DNA of 64,000 nt from Fratercula arctica (taxonomy: Eukaryota > Chordata > Aves > Charadriiformes > Alcidae): positions 11,344,100 to 11,408,099 of the forward strand of contig CANTUZ010000025.1 of assembly GCA_947846985.1 (NCBI GenBank), given 5' to 3'. The notes beneath the pieces were generated by a model that worked only from the letters and a program-made list of their open reading frames with translations, did not search any database and was not told the origin of the DNA. Positions 33,660-44,601 of this stretch are shown in pieces. The position numbers and the translations under genes were made by a program. Numbering within the stretch: position 1 is the stretch's first letter; the number at the start of each line of letters is the position of its first letter.

Positions 33660-33677
33660 TCCCGATTCGGGCAGCCA
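33660..33677 (-). other. ERV-A primer-binding site
   Basis: The minus strand reads TGGCTGCCCGAATCGGGA two bases after the 5' LTR end, where a tRNA primer pairs. The first TGGC and the GCCCGAA..GGGA pattern resemble a tRNA-Lys(UUU) site with one extra base and two changes. I cannot assign the tRNA with certainty. Confidence 0.7.
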
Positions 33678-33679
33678 TT

Positions 33680-33871
33680 TGTGGAGCATTGATTCACGGA
33701 CTCTGGCAGGGTATGGACCAAAGACCTTTATTACAACAATTTCCTGAGTTTTATAGGTACAGGTACTCTCCACGCGCAGGCAGCATCCTGCTGATAGGTT
33801 GAAGGTCGATTGCCACGCGCTTCTCAGTGTCTTCTAATTGGTCGTCTCTGTCTGTTCATGCGGAGTAGCAG
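33680..33871 (-). mobile_element. ERV-A 5' LTR, R-U5 and part of U3
   Basis: These 192 bases match 26437-26628, the low-coordinate part of the 3' LTR, including TATA and AATAAA. The rest of U3 is missing here because ERV-B sequence starts at 33872. The first 19 bases of U3 reappear at 34478-34496 on the far side of ERV-B. The LTR is therefore split, with about 116 bases lost. Confidence 0.88.
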
Positions 33872-34136
33872 TGTTGACGCGGAAGGCTCGAGCAATAACA
33901 TGCAGACCAATGTGATCAGGTTAATGCCACTTTATTCAACCTAAGTGTTACATTTATAGTATTATGATTTCTGTTCACGCGCTCTAACTCCTACTAATTG
34001 GCTGCATGTTAACCTCACGAGCTGTCCACGCGCTTAATTCTTTCTTGTCATTGGTCGACCTTTCTTGACGTATGATGTTTTCAATTCCTTTGTTACACTT
34101 CTTTGTGGTTAGCACCTCCTTATCTCATGTCCGACA
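33872..34136 (-). mobile_element. ERV-B LTR, unrelated to the ERV-A LTR
   Basis: Its minus-strand 3' end is GCGTCAACA at 33872. A TATA box (ACTATAAATG, about 33953-33959) and AATAAA (33931-33936) are placed as in an LTR. The 5' end is either TGCTAACC at 34114, directly after the purine run GAGATAAGGAGG, or TGTCGGACA at 34136. No second copy in this window can settle this. Confidence 0.7.
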
Positions 34137-34168
34137 GTAACCTTTCTTAAACTCATGTCAAGGCAGGC

Positions 34169-34477
34169 CTACACAGCTGCTACCAACTCCTCAGTGCTTG
34201 GAGGGTTCATAGGGTGACCTCGTTGTATTAGAAATCCTTCCACAAATCCCCCTTTTTGTTTTTGAACACTCCAAGACTCTTCAGTTGCAAGCATTACTTG
34301 ATTAAACCATATTTTTCTTACCATGCGCTCCAAGCCTCTTTGCAAACAATAGAACAGACAAGGAACAATTAACAACACAACAAATACCACGATCAAAATC
34401 ATTACACCTATCTTTAAAAGGGACGCAACCCAGCCTGTGATTCCCCATCCTTTGAGCAGTCCTGTAAGCCAATGCCA
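34169..34477 (-). pseudogene. ERV-B env TM C-terminus fragment
   Basis: About 100 residues on the minus strand: a short Trp-rich pre-membrane stretch (WHWLTGLLKGWG), a membrane span (GVMILIVVFVVLLIVPCLFY), then a cytoplasmic tail ending at a TAG (34169-34171). This is the typical end of a retroviral transmembrane subunit, just upstream of its LTR. The ectodomain is absent because the fragment begins at the ERV-A LTR junction near 34478. Confidence 0.75.
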
Positions 34478-34535
34478 GCTACTCTCTATCTCCACAATTC
34501 CCCCTTTTTTATTTTTTATGCAACAAAAAGCTTGA

Positions 34536-35300
34536 TTAATCATTTTTTGCACTATTTTCTGAAAGCAGCCTAAAATACAGCACATGACAAGGATTGGATG
34601 ACAAAGATGACATGTTTAGAAAATTTAAAACATAAGTTGCTTTATACAATCGCTCTTGAGGTGTCATACCAACAGGATTCCCCCTTTTTTGTTTATCAAG
34701 CATGGTTTTTAAGGTATGATGAATACGTTTCAGAATTGCTTGCCCAATTGGGGAATGAGGAATACCGGTGACATGTTTGATACCCCTTGTCTGTAAAGAG
34801 GCCTGTATTTTAGCGGACACATAAGCTGGTCTGTTATCAGTTTTTACAGTTTTTGGTACTCCCATGACTGCAATGCATTGCAACTAATGTCGAATAACAT
34901 CACGAGCCTTCTCTCCTATATGAGTACTAGCTACAACAAGATGAGAAAACAAATCAACTGAAACATGTACATAGCGCAAACGTCCAAATTCTATAATGTG
35001 CATAACATCGGATTGCCAAAGTTCATCAGGTGTAAGCCCTCGCAGGGTAATCCCCGCAAATGATGGCAGAGGAGCCAGCTGCTGACAGCGCAAATGACCC
35101 TGTGAAATCAATCGTGCTAACATTTCAATCATCGTAGTTACTGGTTTTGAAAAGATATGTGGCAAAAATACTCACTCTAATGCAGTCAGGCTCTTTGCGA
35201 GTGTATCATCCCACTGTCCTATCAGGGCGTAAGGTTGAAATTTTTGATGTATCATAAATAAATATACAATGTGCTGTAATGCCTTCTGAGCTGTTGGGGT
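34536..35300 (-). pseudogene. retroviral pol fragment, RNase H deleted, copy 2
   Basis: It has the same deleted structure as the fragment at 26802-27560. The integrase core keeps the second Asp (TDNRPAY). The catalytic Glu is changed to Lys in this copy (AILKRIHH against AIVECMHH in copy 1). The frames at 35165-34884 and 34883-34536 are nearly continuous, separated by a TAG at the end of DVIRH. Confidence 0.75.
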
Positions 35301-35515
35301 TAATGAACGTGGAACTTACAGGGAGGGGGGGCGGGCAGACACAGCGCTTCAGGGCGTCCCCTGTATCTTCAAAGTGCGCTCATGTCTGACCCCCTCTCTC
35401 CGACCCGAGACAGCCCCCTTATATCCTGCCCCGGATTGAGTGGAAAAGTACAGGCTAGGGTCACTGCACGCGTGGCCAGCACATGCAGCGAGCCTCACCA
35501 GACTCATGATCCAGC
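35301..35515 (-). promoter_or_regulatory. LTR-like promoter and leader segment, copy 2
   Basis: The counterpart of 27561-27785: GATATAAGGGGG near 35423 and the CCTGTAAGT donor-like word near 35320, both conserved. LTR status is inferred from position and the TATA word only. Confidence 0.4.
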
Positions 35516-35519
35516 TTTG

Positions 35520-35702
35520 CTAACTGCGGATGTCTGATACCTGACTCCCTTGTACTCCCTTCTTGTTATCTTCTTCTTTGAAAGTTAGGTTCTCATGGAT
35601 ACAGATATAGTTTTTCAGCAACAGTACTGAGTCCCTTTTTCCCAACATGCATACTGGGTTTGGTTCAACTAGTAATTCTCTGTCGTGTCTCACTCGAACC
35701 AT
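35520..35702 (-). CDS. small open frame after env, copy 2
   Basis: A 60-codon frame starting MVRVRHDR, matching the 61-codon frame at 27790-27975 with about eight substitutions and one codon removed. Nothing shows that it is translated. Confidence 0.35.
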   Translation of the reverse strand: MVRVRHDRELLVEPNPVCMLGKRDSVLLLKNYICIHENLTFKEEDNKKGVQGSQVSDIRS

Positions 35703-36282
35703 CCTCTATTATCCTTTACACATGCCACCCCGTGGCCCATAGTTGGGACACAACGATATTTTATAACTCGTACAAGGGTATGATGCAAAGCAACATCTGC
35801 AACTGATCGTATAATGCTTATTAAACATAGCAAATAGCATACTAAACATAACAGACAGATTCCTTCCACACAGGCAATGAGTATAATTTCCTTCAATCAA
35901 CCCCACCCCCAAGTCCATCCAGCAAAGAGATTTCACCCAGTGGTCTCTACAAGTTGCTGGTTCGGTCGGTGCAGTTCTTGCAACTGGGCATGGAGCGGTC
36001 ACTTAGATTCATACAACACAGTCCTTTAAAATCTTGACAACTGTGTCCGTGAGCTAAAAGCAAAAAATCAATAGCAGCTCTGTTTTGCAGCATTGCGTGT
36101 TGAATCCTATCTACATCTAGCAATAACTCAGAAACAGCTGTACTAGTAGCATTACTAAATTTATCCCTGGCAGCGAGAGAGCCTTTGTTATCAAGAATCC
36201 TTGGCATCGAAAGAGTCCTTGTTAGCAAGAGCACATGCGGACTCCCTGTTCTTGCTGGTACTGTGCTTTGATCTTCTTCCAC
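35690..36282 (-). pseudogene. ERV-C env TM subunit, copy 2, broken
   Basis: The frame from 36282 to 35947 carries the TM ectodomain: an Ala/Ser/Thr-rich stretch, a leucine heptad region ([18 protein letters not shown]) and the CX6CC disulfide motif (CQDFKGLCC). The membrane span and tail follow in another frame (35896-35690). Relative to copy 1 it has a 10-base deletion near 35995 that changes the frame. No surface subunit is recognised upstream. Confidence 0.78.
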
Positions 36283-37245
36283 AACAGGCCAAGATTCTCA
36301 GGCAGCTAGATAAGGTGTCCTTGAGTCCATTACAGACTTATGTCATCTAAGTGTTTTTCTTGCAAGCACCCAAGACTGAATAACAACTAGTGTCATATAT
36401 GTGTTTTCCAGCACCCAGGTGCGAGTCCCTTGAGCGTTTTTACAATCCTCCTTGCTGATCTTCCGTTGCTTTCCCATATTCCACCCCCCCGCTCAAGAGA
36501 CCACTTCTGCTGGTGTTCATTTAGTCTCACAGGGTATAACACAGAGTAATTTACAAAGGCGTGCAATAACATATATACATATAGGAAAAAAAAAAAGCCC
36601 AAAACCATATCTCTATAGTACTGCTTGAATCAGGTGTCCTATTTCTCTTTTTCTGCCGCTTTCTCGTAGTGCGTATGGCATACTTTTGTGCTAATGCGGC
36701 ACATTTCCCTTCTAATTGTTCTTTATTGTTCTTTTTTTTTTTTTTTCATCACTTACAGCTGACATAAAAGTCTGCCTTTGCAACAAGAGCTCACCCTTAA
36801 GTTTCTCATTTTCCTACAGAGCATCCTATAGATTTTGGCTTAACTCCTTTTCCCAATCAACCATGATCTTATAGGCAAACAACAAACAACCAGCCATACG
36901 CCCTGCATGGGTAAGCCATTCCCGAGAGCGTAAGCATGTCGGCTGGCGAAAACTCCCCCAATATTTCAGGACTTCCATCGGTTCTACAGCCCATCATGGT
37001 CTATCTACCTGGGGTGCGCTCGCCTTACATCTAAACATTGTGTATATACAAACTTCTTCGCTTGACAGTGTGCCAGCCCTAGTCATGTACGAGAACAGTA
37101 CCACACCGGGCAGAACACCTGCTCAAGCGGAGTCACCAAACGACACTGCACACAGCAACAAACAAACAGTAGCACAGATGCTGATCAGCAGATATAAATT
37201 GGCGCCCACACACACTTACACAGCAGACATACAAAAACACCACTT
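36283..37245 (-). other. retroviral-complex filler, no clear domain
   Basis: About 960 bases between the gag fragment and env TM. pol is absent. Some env surface-subunit sequence may remain at 36290-36620, but the frames are broken and I cannot identify a motif. Confidence 0.35.
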
Positions 37246-39110
37246 CTATCTCAGGGAGAGGACTGGGAAGGGGAGGGGGTGAGGCAAATGGCGGCGGGAG
37301 CGAAGTGGCTCCGGCTCCGTCCTTCTCCCCCGACATTCTGACAATACACTGCAATACCCCGATTCCGGCTGTGCACGCATAAGCGGTTGAGAAGGAGGAA
37401 CAGACGTGATACCTGGCACAAATGGAGGAGGCTTAAGAATGGAGGAACGCGATAACGACTTTCGTCTCTGTTGCTGTAAAATCTCCTCCGCAGTTGTAGC
37501 AGAGGCAGCCATAGCTTTAATCGGGGTTAAAGGTGGACAGAAATCAGGTTCAGTCTCTGGATTTATTGGGCCAGGATCAAAGGGATCTTCTGGCTCTTCA
37601 CCTCCTGAATTCTGTTTTTGGTAATGTTTTTCAGAATTGGGAATTTGAGCATATTTAGGCTGAGGGTCTGCAACTGGGGGTGTCATTTCAAAAGACTGAG
37701 GTTCCTTTGGGGGAGCTTGTGGTGCCCCTCTAGCAACCCCTTGCAGGGCTTGCTCTGCAGGATGCATTGTTCGTATGGCAGTGTATACAGTTCACCAAGT
37801 AACTATTATTCCTCTGGCAAGGACAAGCGCAGCGTCTCCTGCGTTTGCAATTCCTCCCCCACTTTTAGCCGCTGAGCCAAATCGTAGGACCACCCTTCAG
37901 GGAACCATAAGCAATAATCACGTATCCATACAAGCAAAAAATTTCCGAGTCAAATACTCATTTGCATCCTATGAACCCATCTCCGCTTCTTCTAGCATAG
38001 TACAAATCCATCTCCTCACTTTCTGTTCTTTAACACTATCTCCCTTTTCTGATACATTACACTATTGCGTATCCCCAGACTCGTCCGCTGCTGCCCCAGA
38101 CGGATCACCCGTTCCCGGACTCCCACACACCCTCTCCTCAACCGCCTGCAAACCCTCCTTGATAACCTCATGAGCCTTTTTATAAGCAGCCCGTATTGCG
38201 CCCGCTTTCAAACCCTTATCAAGTCTCTGCATTTCCGCGAGCAATTGCTGCTTAGTGTTCTGTTGATCACAGAGAGCGTCACGGAGCTCCGCAGTATCTT
38301 TAGGTGGATAGACGGTTTTCAGACGAACGTCCTCGGAGGATGATGACATTTCCATAGGCTGAGGAGAGTCGGGGGGAACCTGCGTGGATGACTCTGGTAG
38401 ACCAGAGTACGGTGGAGCGGTCGGTTGCGGAGGCGTGAGAGGTGGCGGCGGCGAAAATGTCCATCTGTCAGACACCCCCCAGAACTCCTTTTCTGACTGC
38501 TTTATTACAGGAAATGCATTGGAGAACGAACTGTTTCCCTCTTCCCCAGCTGCATCTAACACCCTCTGGGCTGTGGCGGCAATAACAGCTGATCCATGCA
38601 TGCCTGCAGTCAGTCCCTTCACCTGTCGATAAGTGCCTGCCAGGTTCCAGGCTTCCTTATTCTCTGACTGCACTGCTTCCCACATTTCCACTCCAATTTG
38701 AGTCCATGTTGAAAGGTCAAAAAACTGAGTCGGATCTCTGAGCAATCCTCATTGTCAGCATCAAGATAATAGTTCCAGTAAAGCACTCTCAGTAAGGTTT
38801 TCACCAGCATTTTTTGCCAGCTGCAGCAAACTTTGTACCGCTGCCTTTTCCATGGCTGATACAGCCAAACCCATACTACCGTTCCCACTCTAGGTGGCTC
38901 CCACTTCCCGTGGGGTCGCGGATCCGCTCCTGCCTCTCTCGGGCAGCCCGGTTTACTTCATCCCACAACACTGCCCCTATTTTAGCCCACATATCCTGGG
39001 CGAAGGCAACCGCCACTGTGGGATAAAGCCCCTTGTCTCTTGCCCATACTAAAAGTGACTTCAAAGAGGCAGAATCATATTTTAGTCCTCTCATAGAGAG
39101 CATGTTGGAG
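37246..39110 (-). pseudogene. ERV-C gag fragment with PTAP late motif
   Basis: Matrix-like sequence starts at about 39103 (LKSLLVWARDKGLYPT). Frame changes follow near 38880 and 38745, then a 227-codon frame (38745-38062) with a Pro-rich segment holding PTAP directly followed by PY (residues 108-113 of that frame). A further 173-codon frame, 37767-37246, lies in the same phase. Gag C differs clearly from Gag A. No major homology region or zinc knuckle is found, so capsid C-terminus and nucleocapsid are lost. The 5' end stops abruptly near 39110 without LTR or primer-binding site. Confidence 0.72.
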
Positions 39111-39117
39111 GATCTTC

Positions 39118-42100
39118 TGGCAGTATTTATATTATGTATATTTTGTTAAATATTTGTAGTAACTCTAAGGCACCATAGGCTAAATAGCAGGCTGCAGTAC
39201 TGTCTTGTGCACAAAATTTTAATAAATTTATTTGGAGAAAAAAAGGCTGTAGAGTTAAAAGAAACATAGGTATATTTTATGTTTACATAAAGGAATGGCT
39301 GCTTCTTAAAATTCAAAGATACAATACATACTGGGTAAATTAAAAATTATTTTTAGAACATTAAATTATATTGAATGTCTGTGTATAAGGACTATTTTTA
39401 CTGACTTGCTCGTAAATGTTTAATGTAATCTATTCTTCAATAGGGTTTTCACACGCTAGATACGTTCATCTAAAAACTACTTGAATTCTTGTTTTTTCCT
39501 TACAAAAGTCTTATGCCTAGTATGTCATACTGTATACAAAATCCCAATGCAAAGTGCAATGGGTAGTAATTTACATCATAGCCATTCCATGGCAGACAAA
39601 AACTTAACAGGAGCACACAATCAAATATTATGTTTGTCACGTGAAACAGCATCTCAATGTATTTTATTCCATCTGCTCCTGTCTGTGGCTGTTGCTTCAG
39701 TCCGTGAGCAGAGTAAGAAACTACCATCCAAGGAAAGACAAAGGAGCTCAGCACTTTCATAACTCAAGTTTCCAAAACCAAATCCGGAAATTCAAACTAC
39801 TGGTGACATTCTTGTGCATTTAATATGACACTGTGCTTGCAGGACACTACTTTGTTTCAAGTAAATCTTCCCATTTTTATTTATCTCATTCTGAAGCACA
39901 AGTTTCCCTCCACTCCTGAGCACTTTAAGGAACAAATTTGATTATTATTACAGCCCTGTCTGACTAGACTCAAGATACTTTTTGAACAACTTTCAGCCCT
40001 ACACATATTTTAACTGCTCTCCAAACAAAAAAACCTTGCTTAGTTTAGCCTTTTGACTAAAGGCTCATCTTTCACATTGAATTAGTGTTTGTTATGAAGA
40101 AATTCTGCAGGACACCAAATTAACACCCCGGTTTTGAAAATAAAGCATCACAGAACCCTAAGTGCCCCAAGAGACAAATGGAAATGTGGCCAATGCCAGC
40201 TGGGTCACTGCAGTGCTCCTGGCATGCTGCCCGCAGTGGCGACAGCTGGTAGAGGGGCTGCGTGGTACCTGCAGGAGTGTGCAAGGCTCAGCCCTGTTTT
40301 CCAGGGCCCTCCTAGCCCCTTCTACCCTCACCTTCACCACCACAGCTGCCAGTCCCACCCTCATGCAGCCAAGAAGCTCAGTCCTGCTAGATGCCGCCCA
40401 GGCATACAGGCCAGGCAATGCACAGGTGTCTGCATGCTGATTGCATCTGCAATGGGCCTTTGCCTCAGAGACTTTTAAAAAACTTACCATGAGAATAAGG
40501 AATGACTAGTACAAAAAACACTTAATGTTTGTTCAAGGGCCTAACCCTCAGCACCTCCGATGGGTGTTCAGCATAATGCAGGATCAGACCCAAAACCTAT
40601 ATGTTGTGAAAATGCTAAGATTACAGAGTGCTTTTGCTCCTGTAGAGTTACTTCCCTGCCAGTCACAAGTATTCTTTGTATATTTGACTTACATTTTCTA
40701 GAGCCAAGAAGAAATCCATCTAAATTAATATAATGCTGAAGTAACTAGATTGTTTAGGTTGTTTTTTCAGTGTTTCTTTTTATCATGAATCTCTTCATTC
40801 AGTTGTCCCTTTTTTTTTTGCACTTTGTACTCATCCATGTTGGAAGTATGCTAATTATTTCCACAGTAGGAAGTGTTTTGTAAGCAAAATATAATTGATC
40901 TAAACACAAAGTCTTCATTTGGAGTGATCTTATATTTGTATTAACAAAAGTATAATCTTAGCATTATTCATCAGATGCATTTTTAGTACCAACAGCTATA
41001 ATATTAAAATTATACAGCATCAATAACGTTTTTTCAAGGGCTTTAGAGAAAAATGCAAGCATAATCAATTCTGGTGTCATTGACTAGTTCCTGTAAAATA
41101 TTAAGCAGAATATTACACAAACTGGTGATTTTATGGTAAGTAATACAGAGTCAAAGACTCAAGTGAACAAAGCAGTGTAGCACTGCTGAAGAAAATAGAG
41201 CTATGCTGATTCATAACATAGACGATAACTCAAATTTCTTAATCCCTTGAATGCTAAATATCTGCCCGAATTTCAAGAAAGGTTTAAAATAATCTTATTT
41301 TATTCTTGTCTCAATGTCTAAAATACTTATAGAAATATAAATATTGTAATTTATAATTAGAGTACAATATTAAGGTATTAACATAATTTTTCTGTCAAAC
41401 CTTCCCCATTTGAGGGCTTGTAATTTGTTGTGGGATGTAGGAAGAAGTTAGAAAGTTCTTTCCCAAGAATTCTTTTGGTTGCTCCATGCTGAACATGGTC
41501 ACAGCTAGATAGCTATGGCTTCATGGAGATCTCTACCAAGAAAGGTAGCAGAGTCTGGGGGTCTCTTTTCTCTCTGTGATTAAATGTTGTTTGTGAAAAG
41601 CCTGCATCTTTACTGCGGGAGTTATAAAGATTGCTCTATCACCAATATGTGCATGATAACAGAGGAAGGGAAATACAAAGACTTTACAGATAACACAGGG
41701 CCTTTGCTCAGATGAGCCTGGATTTTTATTTTTCATCCCCTAGAATCCATGCAAATATAAGTATTTGGAAGACTTTGGCAATATGCAACATCCACCCTTG
41801 GATAAAACCACTAGGGAAAAATCCTTCAAAGAAAATATTCTCCTTGGGCTTTTTCATTCCAGATCTTGGTGATAAAGTCTTTGCTTCAATTTTGAAGTTT
41901 GCTATAGAAGGGCTATTTATTTTTGAGTAACAGACCCCCAAAGAACCTCCCTCTTTCCCTTCATCTTTTAAAAATGATGAGAACTAATATTTTGTTAAAG
42001 GAATGATCTGAAGACTCATGTTCACCTGCAGATAATATAACACCTTAGAAGTTTCCCATTAATATTTTGGCTAAAGAAAAAAAGTGGCTGAGTTACTGTG

Positions 42101-44019
42101 TAGCAAGTGAATTTTGATATAATTCCATTCCTGTCTCTGTGTAACACTGGGCTTGTGTCCTTGCACTGGTTCCTTACACTGTAACACCTCCCCAGGTGGC
42201 CCAGCTGTCCCAGGCATGGTGCTGCCTGTGTGCTGTGCTCTCCCCACGCTGCAGCTTTGTTCTCCCAGTCCCTTTTCCTGCTATGCACCAGGTGGGACCT
42301 GAAGTGAGCACCTTACAACAGCAAGGCCGCCCTGTATACCTCAGAGCCCTCCTTTCCTCCATGCTGTCCCTTCCTTCTGCTCATCCATTTAAATCAATCC
42401 TTGGAGCAGTCTTAAAATTTGGCAGAGATGTCTTTTCCCTCCTCTTTCCAGTGACTGTACTTACGATGGCACCATGCATGGCCAGTATCATGACACTACT
42501 GTGCAAACCAAGGCTGACTCACTGCCATAGCTACATTCCAGGTTTCTTCCTTCAAGGTGCTCACTTGTGACCCTGCTGCAGCTTGAGGGGACAGAGAAGA
42601 TGACTTCTTACTTGGGTTCTCCAGTTCACTCATGATCATCTTTCTTTTCTCCTAGATTTTTGAGGAAGCCTCCCAGAGTGGTGGACTATCAGCCCAGGGT
42701 TAACGTAGGATATCTTTATGGACTTGCTTCCTAGTTTCTGTTCTGCAAAACATAGTGATTCAGACACATATGGCAGGACAAATTATGTAGAGATGGTCAT
42801 TCCAGGGTTTCAGCTCCACTTCTGAATTATGCTGATTTTGTGCAGTTACACAACCTAAGGCAGTCCTTACGTAGATAGATAAATTTCAGGAATTCTCTTT
42901 GTTTCAAGAAGTTAACCTGTGTCCCAACACAAAAGATAACAATTAGAGTAGTGGTACTCAAGTTAGGGGTCCACCAAATGGGTGTGAAAGTCAAGACAAA
43001 TTCAACAGCAAAATGGGGATTTGCAAACAGGATTGGGTTTACAAGTCTGGATGTGAACCCAGAAAAACTGAGGTCCCCAGCAAATAAGTCTGGAATGCTA
43101 AAATACATCTCAAAGTATGTGCTCCTAGGCCAAATAACATTATTTTACTTGCAGGGCACTTCAATTACAGCAAGGAATAAGGGAATGCAGAAAGAAGGAA
43201 TCATCCATTACTGCATATCTAATGCAGTTCTGTTTAAAAGAAACAAACACTGGCCTGTGCTCTGTTGTGCTGTTATTTGGCTCTTCAGTATCTTTATTAT
43301 GAAAATAACATTATAGATGATTCAGTCTATTTTTGCTTTCTGAGGTGACCTGTAATAATTACACAGATGTGTAAGTTGAACTGCTCTCCATATTTAAGGG
43401 TGTGATTTATGCCTTAGAGGCTGGTGTTGCCATCGTGCTCACTTGGAAAAAACAGTTGTTAGTTTAAAGGACAGAAAGATTTTATTTGATTTGTTTTCCC
43501 TGAAGAATAAATTAATAAAAATATTTCACCAAGAGAAAAATCAGTAAAATTTTGCATTTGTTTGTATTTTCTGCTGTATGAACAATCAACTCAATCATGT
43601 AAAAGCCCTAATTCAGCAGCTACTTTTAAATATGTGGCTAAATTTAACCACAGAGCAGTCTCACTGAAGTTAAGATGAAAACATTAAAGAACCTTGTTGA
43701 TTTAAAGAAACTGCAAAATCTAGTATATAAAAAGCAAATCTGTAAAACAGAAGTTAACTTCAAGATTTCCAGGTGTTTGCTAGGCTTGTATAATTAAAAA
43801 ATGCAACCGAGCTACTTAATGGATAAGATGGTGTTTCCAGAGAAGATAAAGAAAACTAAACATACACCATCAGAGTCATTACTTTTTGCTTTGTTTCACT
43901 CATTAAATCAAAAATGTATTGTCATTTTAACCTTTGACTCTAAATCCTAGCTGCATCTGTGTAAAATAATCAAAGATAGCTGCAGGTAACCAATCTCTTT
44001 AATTTGACATGTTCTATAC
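39118..44019. other. intergenic or distal 3' UTR DNA downstream of PARP8
   Basis: I recognise no exon, LTR or CR1 in this AT-rich 4.9 kb. Part may be the distal PARP8 3' UTR. A GC-richer patch at 40170-40450 has open frames without recognisable features. Confidence 0.45.
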
Positions 44020-44498
44020 AACCTTTTATTTATTGTGTTTAAATACAGAATACTTTACTTATTACAAAGTATCCTGCATAATACAGATGCTCTGCTATAA
44101 AATCTTCTCTCTTGATTATAATTAAGTTATTCTAAATTTAAAATACCAGCATACAGTACTAAAATCTCCAATTGAAGTTTAATATAAAAATATAAGCGCA
44201 AAACTCCTTTTTAAAGTCTGTTTATTGTGAGCGACCCAAATGCCTGTTTAATTATTATTAGTTGTAGTATATTAATAGACTTTGCACCCCTACAGTTGCT
44301 AATTCATACCATCTCAGGTATTTTGATGAGATAAGAAATACTAAGAAAGAAAACAGTAAGTATTCAAAGGGTTAATTTAATAATAATAAGGGTTAATAAT
44401 AATAATAAATTAGTTTTTTGCATCTTCTTCAGTTCAAAATCCAGCTCTGAAACTGAGGAAGGCTTCCAAATCACATCAATTAAATAAGAGTGGTCCTT
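44020..44498 (-). other. PARP8: PARP8 proximal 3' UTR
   Basis: Directly follows the PARP8 stop codon. Candidate AATAAA signals on the minus strand lie near 44219-44224 and 44023-44034. An AAT-repeat tract is at about 44379-44412. The true transcript end is not determined. Confidence 0.45.
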
Positions 44499-44601
44499 TT
44501 AACCAGTAGCAGTTTGATTGCCAATGACTCGAAGAATCTCTTTATGAATGCCTGGTTCCTGTGTATTTATACTTGTATCACCCACTTGACCATCTTCATA
44601 A
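44499..44601 (-). CDS. PARP8: PARP8 last exon, coding part
   Basis: 103 bases: completes Val, then [20 protein letters not shown] to GNQTATG and TAA at 44499-44501. The acceptor is preceded by a T-rich tract. Confidence 0.95.

Larger units (their letters stand above)
34478..36054 (-). repeat. 1.6-kb mosaic block, copy 2 (partner 26745-28337)
   Basis: This is the second copy of the block, with the same order of parts and the same internal junctions. It ends at low coordinate in the polypurine tract plus 19 bases of ERV-A U3 and at high coordinate inside env TM at 36054. Beyond that point copy 2 keeps the rest of TM, while copy 1 has env deleted. Confidence 0.88.

Noticed and set aside
37196..37210. 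TGGCGCCCA word resembling a plus-strand tRNA-Lys primer-binding site
   Set aside because: The match stops after nine bases, it follows no LTR end in CA, and it is on the strand opposite to all viral genes here.
40134..40490. Overlapping frames of 110-114 codons in a GC-richer patch
   Set aside because: No domain, no splice sites and both strands open. The patch could be PARP8 3' UTR or unique DNA.
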